This document shows positions 7,109 through 10,763 of a DNA stretch of 10,763 nucleotides, piece by piece (positions within the stretch are counted from its first letter, which is position 1; every line of letters begins with the position of its first letter). The position numbers and the translations under genes are program-made. The notes beneath the pieces were generated by a model that did no database searches, had not been told where the DNA came from, and saw nothing but the letters and a program-made list of their open reading frames with translations. Origin of the DNA: an uncultured Bacilli bacterium (GTDB lineage Bacteria; Bacillota_I; Bacilli_A; RF39; UBA660); contig CALVQZ010000099.1 in the NCBI GenBank assembly GCA_944358275.1, positions 1-10,763 of the forward strand, written 5' to 3'.

Positions 7109-8002
7109 ATGCTTATAATTGGTTCACATGTATCATTTAATAAAGATGAACAAATGATAAAAAGTATTAAAGAAGCATTAAGTTATGGTTCTAATGCTTT
7201 TATGTTTTATACAGGAGCTCCACAAAATACTTTAAGAGTTCCACTAGATTTTAGTTTAATGGTAAAAGCACATGATTTACTTAATGAAAATAATATAGAT
7301 ATTTCTAATGTAATTGTACACGCTCCTTATATTATAAATTTAGCAAATTTTGAAAATTTTGATTTTAATGTAAATTTTTTAAAAAATGAAATAGAAAGGT
7401 GTGAATTTCTAGGTATTAAAAAACTAGTACTACATCCTGGAAGTCATGTAAAAAATGGTGTAGATGTTGGATTAAAATCTATTGTAGATACATTAAATAC
7501 AGTTTTAACTAAAAATATGAAAGTTAAGATATGTCTTGAAATGATGGCAGGAAAAGGTTCTGAACTTGGAACAAACTTTAATGAGATGAAATATATAATA
7601 GATAATGTAAAGCATAATGAAAATATTATGATATGTTTTGATACTTGTCATATGCATGATCAAGGATATGACATGAGTGATTTTAATAGTGTATTAGATG
7701 AGTTCGATAAAGTTATAGGTATAGATAAACTTGCATGTATTCATATAAATGATTCAAAAAATGAAAGAGGTATAAAAAAAGACAGACATGAAAATATTGG
7801 ATTTGGATGTGTTGGCTTTGATAATCTTATAAATATAATTTATAATCCTAGAATACAAAGTATTCCTAAAATACTTGAAACACCATGGATAAAAGGCGAA
7901 AAAGATAGTTATCCTCCTTATAAATTTGAAATTGAAGAAATTAAAAATAAAAAATTTGATAGTGATGTTATAAATAAGATAATAAATTATTATGGGAGAT
8001 AA
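7109..8002 (+). CDS. nfo: Endonuclease IV (AP endonuclease)
   Basis: This 297-residue TIM-barrel enzyme cleaves DNA 5' to abasic sites and removes 3' blocking groups in base excision repair. All nine expected zinc ligands are visible: His71 (HAPY), His109 (LHPGSH), Glu144 (LEMMAG), Asp178 and His181 (FDTCHMHDQG), His212 (HINDS), Asp225 and His227 (DRHENIG), and Glu257 (LETPW). Their spacing nearly equals that of E. coli Nfo. The N-terminus IIGSHVSF is typical. I prefer ATG 7109 to the in-frame ATG 7097, because GGGTGAT just before 7109 resembles a ribosome binding site and because family members start right before the GSHVS motif; the longer form would add four residues (MGDV). The gene follows the pilin terminator. 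The next gene starts three bases after its stop, so the two are likely co-transcribed. Confidence 0.96.
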   Translation: MLIIGSHVSFNKDEQMIKSIKEALSYGSNAFMFYTGAPQNTLRVPLDFSLMVKAHDLLNENNIDISNVIVHAPYIINLANFENFDFNVNFLKNEIERCEFLGIKKLVLHPGSHVKNGVDVGLKSIVDTLNTVLTKNMKVKICLEMMAGKGSELGTNFNEMKYIIDNVKHNENIMICFDTCHMHDQGYDMSDFNSVLDEFDKVIGIDKLACIHINDSKNERGIKKDRHENIGFGCVGFDNLINIIYNPRIQSIPKILETPWIKGEKDSYPPYKFEIEEIKNKKFDSDVINKIINYYGR

Positions 8003-8005
8003 AGT

Positions 8006-8482
8006 ATGGAAGTTATTGGATATAAATGTTTTAATGAAGATTTGTCAAATAGATATAAAGTGCCTTTTGAAGTTGGTAAAACATATGAAATAGATGGTGA
8101 TGTAAAGTTTGGTAATGATGGTAATGGTTTTCATTTTTGTAAAAATATAGAAGATACATTGAGATATTTTGATACGAGTAGTTGCTCTATATGTTTAGTT
8201 AAAGGAAGCGGAAAAGTTTTTTCATATGATGATGATTATAATGGTTTTTATGATATGTATGTAGCAGAAAAAATAGAAATAATAAAAAAATTATCTAGAG
8301 AGGAAATAATAGATATTGGATTAAACCTTTATGATTATAGATTATATAGATTTATTCAGTTGTTTAAGCTATCTTGTGATGAAATAGAACAATTTAAAGA
8401 AAAATTTAGTAATGATAAAATACTTAACAATTACATAGATTATTATCAACTAGGAAATAATGATGCATTTAAAACGAGGTAG
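8006..8482 (+). CDS. DUF7666-like small protein of unknown function
   Basis: The 158-residue protein begins MEVIGYKCFNEDLSNRYKVP and carries FEVGKTYEIDG (21-31), GNGFHFCKNIEDTLRYFD (39-56) and YNGFYDMYVAEK (79-90). This set of motifs matches the DUF7666 family as I remember it, a domain common in Firmicutes and their phages with no assigned function. The C-terminal third (about 95-158) is helical, acidic and not recognised. There is no signal peptide or membrane segment. ATG 8006 has GGGAGA (7994-7999) upstream, inside the end of nfo, and starts three bases after the nfo stop, so it is probably translated from the nfo message. Its TAG stop lies inside a terminator hairpin. The link to nfo could reflect a DNA-related role, but nothing in the sequence shows it. 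Confidence 0.8.
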   Translation: MEVIGYKCFNEDLSNRYKVPFEVGKTYEIDGDVKFGNDGNGFHFCKNIEDTLRYFDTSSCSICLVKGSGKVFSYDDDYNGFYDMYVAEKIEIIKKLSREEIIDIGLNLYDYRLYRFIQLFKLSCDEIEQFKEKFSNDKILNNYIDYYQLGNNDAFKTR

Positions 8483-8493
8483 TGCATCTTTTT
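8462..8493 (+). terminator. Intrinsic terminator overlapping the end of the DUF7666-like gene
   Basis: GATGCATT (8462-8469) pairs with AGTGCATC (8481-8488), with one G-T pair and an 11-base loop, followed by five T (8489-8493). The stop codon TAG (8480-8482) lies at the loop/right-arm junction, so translating ribosomes would cover the hairpin. Confidence 0.65.
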
Positions 8494-8513
8494 AATATAC
8501 AAAAAAGATTATG

Positions 8514-8527
8514 TAGATATATATCTA
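8514..8527. promoter_or_regulatory. Perfect 14-bp palindrome at the -35 position: candidate operator
   Basis: TAGATATATATCTA is its own reverse complement and covers 8522-8527, where the -35 of the next gene would be. With one offset, the flanks ATGT and ACAT extend the symmetry. Placement suggests a repressor site, but AT-rich palindromes of this size can arise by chance. Confidence 0.35.
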
Positions 8528-8541
8528 AACATTTTAAATTA

Positions 8542-8550
8542 TGGTATAAT
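8542..8550 (+). promoter_or_regulatory. Extended -10 promoter of the deoxyribosyltransferase-like gene
   Basis: TGGTATAAT contains a perfect TATAAT (8545-8550) preceded by TGn, the extended -10 form that can work without a good -35. The -35 position (8522-8527) has no TTGACA-like box. Transcription would start near 8557, giving a leader of about 14 bases that holds little but the ribosome binding site. Confidence 0.65.
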
Positions 8551-8570
8551 TGTTATAGCGGAGGTGCTTT

Positions 8571-10313
8571 GTGAAAGTTAACTATTCAGATGAACCAGTT
8601 GTAAAAGCGGAAAAGTCTATTTTTTTGGCAGGACCTACACCAAGAAATATAGAAGTTCAAACTTGGAGAAAAGAAGCAATTAAATTATTGCAAGATTTAG
8701 GATTTGATGGTGTAGTTTATGTTCCTGAAAGAGAATTTGATGATAGGACATTTAATTATGATAATCAAGTATGGTGGGAAAGAGAGGCATTACATAATGC
8801 TAGTTCTATAGTGTTTTGGATCCCACGGGATATAAAGACAATGCCAGCTTTTACTACAAATGTAGAATTTGGTTATTGGATTTCAAAAAATTGTAATAAG
8901 GTTATATATGGAAGACCAGATAACTCTGAAAAGAATAGATATTTAGATTGGTTATATCAAACAGAAACAGGTAAACAGCCAATCAACAATTTACCTGACT
9001 TATTAAAAGGAGCGATTAAAATGACGAAAGAAACGCACAACAAAACTGATATGGATTCTTATGAATTAAATATAATAAAAAATATAATTAATAGATATTC
9101 AGAGATAATGACACTTGTTGGTGAAGTGCAATTTACACCAGAGAGTTATGGTACTAAAAGTGAAAAAAACACTTATGGTCAATTATTATTTAAAGATGTT
9201 GACCCAAATCAATTAAAAGAATTCGATAGGACTATATTGAGCGTTTTATTATATTATTATATTAAAGATAATAGATATGAAAAGTTTGTTGAACAACAAT
9301 CTGGAAATAATAAATTATCAAGAGAAACTTTTGATGAAATTAGAAACTTTATGTCAAAAGGTTTTGATACACCTGAAAAAGAGGATTTACTATTATATTA
9401 TATGGTAATCAATGACTTAGGTAAGAGCCAACAAGTAATAGATACATTAAAAACTAAAGGAATTCAAACTGTTGATCACGATTTACTTTTAACTTATTTA
9501 TTACAATACGGAATGTTACCATCATTTAACAAATTCAGTGATGAAAGTAAGCAAAGTTTAATTAATGTATTGAATAATGGCATTAATGTTGGACAATATA
9601 TTCAAGGTGAATGTGTTGATTATAGTTTTAATAAAGTTTTAAATTTATCACATTTTGAAAGAACATTAATGGTAGCAGAAGCAATGTTAGATATTGGTGG
9701 TGTACTAGGACATGTTAATAATCAGAACGGAAGCGTTATATTAAATCAATTTACAGTAGATAATATTTTAACTGCTTCTAATATATTATCTACCTGTCAG
9801 GATTCAACAAAAGTATTTGATGAATTTTTAGCAGAAAAAGCAGATAAAATGCAAATTAGTTCTTCAAACCCTGAAATTAGAAAAACAATAACAAGAATAT
9901 GTTTGATGATGAGATTAAGTAATAAATCAGATATACAATGTGTAGAAAACGAAATATTAGGTAATATAGACAATTATGAAACCTTAATTAACGAATTTAA
10001 TCAAAGTGGTTATAATAATCAACCTGCAATTTTGTTATATTACTCACCAGCATTATTAAGTAATGCGAATGGATATTTTAAGAAGAATAATTCTGAAAAT
10101 TCTATTAGTGACGCTTTAAAATGTTGTTTACCATTTATGCAAAAAATCATGATAGATACAAGAACAAATGCAAGTAATCAACAGAATGGAGTTATTACTG
10201 TTATGTTAAGAGATGCCGCTATGATTGCATCTCAAGATCCAACTCAATTAGAAACATTAGAAATCAATATTTTAGGGAACAATGAAGCATCTGTACAAAA
10301 GAAAATAAGATAA
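8571..10313 (+). CDS. Nucleoside 2-deoxyribosyltransferase-like domain fused to a large domain of unknown function
   Basis: The protein has 580 residues. GTG 8571 follows CGGAGGTG (8559-8566) at good spacing. Residues 15-150 resemble the nucleoside 2-deoxyribosyltransferase superfamily: SIFLAGPTPR (16-25), TWRKEAIKLLQDLGFDGVVY (31-50), VPERE (51-55), VWWEREAL (67-74), FWIPR (82-86) and TTNVEFGYW (95-103). Glu99 sits where the nucleophilic glutamate of this fold is expected. Such enzymes cut or transfer N-glycosidic bonds of nucleosides or nucleotides. The remaining 430 residues are mostly helical; NDLGK (281-285) and VDHD (301-304) faintly recall an HD phosphohydrolase, and HFERTLMVAEAMLDIGG (361-377) is another distinctive stretch. 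It may be the family I know as DUF6829, unverified. No membrane segment is evident. Met151 has its own ribosome binding site exactly at the junction, so two products or a recent fusion are possible. The N-domain call is good; the C-domain call is weak. Confidence 0.8.
   Translation: MKVNYSDEPVVKAEKSIFLAGPTPRNIEVQTWRKEAIKLLQDLGFDGVVYVPEREFDDRTFNYDNQVWWEREALHNASSIVFWIPRDIKTMPAFTTNVEFGYWISKNCNKVIYGRPDNSEKNRYLDWLYQTETGKQPINNLPDLLKGAIKMTKETHNKTDMDSYELNIIKNIINRYSEIMTLVGEVQFTPESYGTKSEKNTYGQLLFKDVDPNQLKEFDRTILSVLLYYYIKDNRYEKFVEQQSGNNKLSRETFDEIRNFMSKGFDTPEKEDLLLYYMVINDLGKSQQVIDTLKTKGIQTVDHDLLLTYLLQYGMLPSFNKFSDESKQSLINVLNNGINVGQYIQGECVDYSFNKVLNLSHFERTLMVAEAMLDIGGVLGHVNNQNGSVILNQFTVDNILTASNILSTCQDSTKVFDEFLAEKADKMQISSSNPEIRKTITRICLMMRLSNKSDIQCVENEILGNIDNYETLINEFNQSGYNNQPAILLYYSPALLSNANGYFKKNNSENSISDALKCCLPFMQKIMIDTRTNASNQQNGVITVMLRDAAMIASQDPTQLETLEINILGNNEASVQKKIR
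9006..9012 (+). promoter_or_regulatory. Internal Shine-Dalgarno before in-frame ATG 9021
   Basis: AAAGGAG lies eight bases before ATG 9021, which is codon 151 in the same frame as the long gene. Spacing is ideal for initiation. The position coincides with the end of the deoxyribosyltransferase-like domain, so the C-terminal 430 residues could be made as a separate protein. Confidence 0.5.
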
Positions 10314-10326
10314 TTATTGAATTATT

Positions 10327-10374
10327 AAAGTGAAAATCCAAAAGAATTATATAACTAATGGATTTTCACTTTTT
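10327..10374 (+). terminator. Strong intrinsic terminator after the deoxyribosyltransferase-like gene
   Basis: AAAGTGAAAATCCA (10327-10340) and TGGATTTTCACTTT (10359-10372) form a perfect 14-bp stem with an 18-base loop, ending in five T (10370-10374). It starts 14 bases after the stop codon. The symmetric A- and T-ends would allow action on both strands. Confidence 0.85.
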
Positions 10375-10432
10375 AAACTATATCAGACGATATAGTAACA
10401 TATTACAAAATTTCATAATGTAATATTGTTGC

Positions 10433-10463
10433 CTTTTTATTTAAATCATGTTTAAATAAAAAG
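10433..10463. repeat. 13-bp perfect inverted repeat with 5-base loop
   Basis: CTTTTTATTTAAA (10433-10445) and TTTAAATAAAAAG (10451-10463) are exact reverse complements around TCATG. It is entirely AT except the closing pair. It lacks a T-run downstream, so it is not a normal plus-strand terminator. Confidence 0.75.
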
Positions 10464-10519
10464 AAAAGATACGCACATATTTATCTCTAATAAATATTAA
10501 TTTGTAATGCGTATCTTTT
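10464..10519. repeat. 12-bp perfect inverted repeat with nested hairpin
   Basis: AAAAGATACGCA (10464-10475) pairs perfectly with TGCGTATCTTTT (10508-10519). Inside, ATATTTAT (10477-10484) pairs with ATAAATAT (10490-10497) around CTCTA. The GATACGCA core is richer in GC than its surroundings, which makes chance less likely. It can act in both directions as a terminator. Confidence 0.75.
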
Positions 10520-10523
10520 ATAT

Positions 10524-10575
10524 AAAAATAATCTTAATACCCAATCTAGCGAAAGGGTAAAAAGATTATTTTTTT
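10524..10575 (+). terminator. Terminator-like hairpin with nested stem
   Basis: AAAAATAATCTT (10524-10535) pairs with AAGATTATTTTT (10562-10573), and the loop holds TACCC (10538-10542) facing GGGTA (10555-10559). Seven T (10569-10575) end it. No gene is seen directly upstream that needs it, unless the array itself is transcribed. Confidence 0.6.
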
Positions 10576-10593
10576 CTTTTGCTAAAGCAAAAG

Positions 10594-10763
10594 TATTGAT
10601 GAATAAAATTACTTTTCTCACTTTCATTTTTACTATCGTAAAAACAAAATGTATAGTAGTAAATACGCTTGATAATAAACTATTTGGAATTATAGATGAA
10701 AAAACTTATTTATTGATATTAGTAGAACAACCAACAAATAAAATAACTAATGCGTCAAGTAAT
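10594..10763 (+). other. Window end: doubtful open frame, no recognised gene
   Basis: ATG 10599 opens a plus-strand frame that stays open to the last base (55 codons, beginning MNKITFLTFIFTIVKTK). The same frame is also open upstream to 10494, through two hairpins. There is no ribosome binding site before the ATG, the peptide is not recognised, and part of it would overlap the hairpin array if extended. It could be the N-terminus of a real gene with a hydrophobic leader, a remnant, or chance. I cannot support a gene call. Confidence 0.2.

Larger units (their letters stand above)
10377..10593. repeat. Head-to-tail series of inverted repeats (hairpin array)
   Basis: After the terminator, six further inverted repeats nearly tile this non-coding stretch: 10377-10384/10389-10396; 10397-10406/10420-10430 (one-base bulge); 10433-10445/10451-10463; 10464-10475/10508-10519; 10524-10535/10562-10573; and 10576-10583/10586-10593. 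Gaps between neighbours are only 0 to 4 bases. Two contain smaller nested repeats. No two stems share an obvious sequence, so this is not a simple tandem repeat, REP family or CRISPR array. Several have A-runs on the left and T-runs on the right like terminators. It could be a structured RNA, stacked terminators, or a DNA structure used by a mobile element; the sequence alone does not decide. Confidence 0.7.

Noticed and set aside
10377..10593. CRISPR array or REP-type repeat family
   Set aside because: The hairpins do not share a repeated unit and there are no spacers of regular length.
10706..10762. Minus-strand frame ending LFVGCSTNINK, which could be the end of a gene entering from the right
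   Set aside because: Only 18 codons are visible and nothing else supports it; the plus strand is open in the same place.

Overview
The window is AT-rich DNA (roughly a quarter to 30% GC by eye) from a low-GC Firmicute. The order rlmN, PP2C phosphatase, PASTA kinase, rsgA and then rpe is the order I know from Bacillus subtilis and relatives. The PASTA kinase implies a peptidoglycan wall. Trp is encoded by TGG and every intact gene ends in TAA or TAG, so TGA is not read as Trp and a Mycoplasma-type code is unlikely. The short pilin-like protein and the HipA-like kinase fit an uncultured gut-type Firmicute (Clostridia, or RF39-like Bacilli). That placement is inference.

All recognisable genes are on the plus strand. 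Positions 1-3594 are a tight housekeeping operon: the 3' end of rlmN, an Stp/PrpC-type phosphatase, a PrkC-type kinase and rsgA, with junctions of 8, -1 and 0 bases. A probable terminator overlaps the end of rsgA. Positions 3680-5839 hold an insertion relative to the classic gene order: a HipA-like kinase with its own promoter, followed by a decayed gene with several frameshifts and one nonsense codon. rpe (5865-6503) resumes the ancestral order. It is followed by a pilin-like gene (6600-7019) with its own promoter and a clear terminator.

A second unit (7109-8482) joins endonuclease IV (nfo) to a small DUF7666-like gene, closed by a terminator that overlaps the last stop codon. The last gene (8571-10313) has an extended -10 promoter. 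Its N-terminal domain resembles nucleoside 2-deoxyribosyltransferases, and about 430 residues of uncertain function follow, with a faint HD-phosphohydrolase-like signature. An in-frame ATG with a good Shine-Dalgarno sequence lies exactly at the domain junction. A 14-bp perfect palindrome covers the -35 position of this gene.

Downstream of that gene, 10327-10593 is an almost gapless series of seven inverted repeats, two with smaller nested repeats. The final 170 bases hold only a doubtful open frame that runs off the window. The most promising leads are the deoxyribosyltransferase-like fusion with its internal start, the hairpin series next to it, and the HipA-like kinase with its broken neighbour inside a conserved operon.
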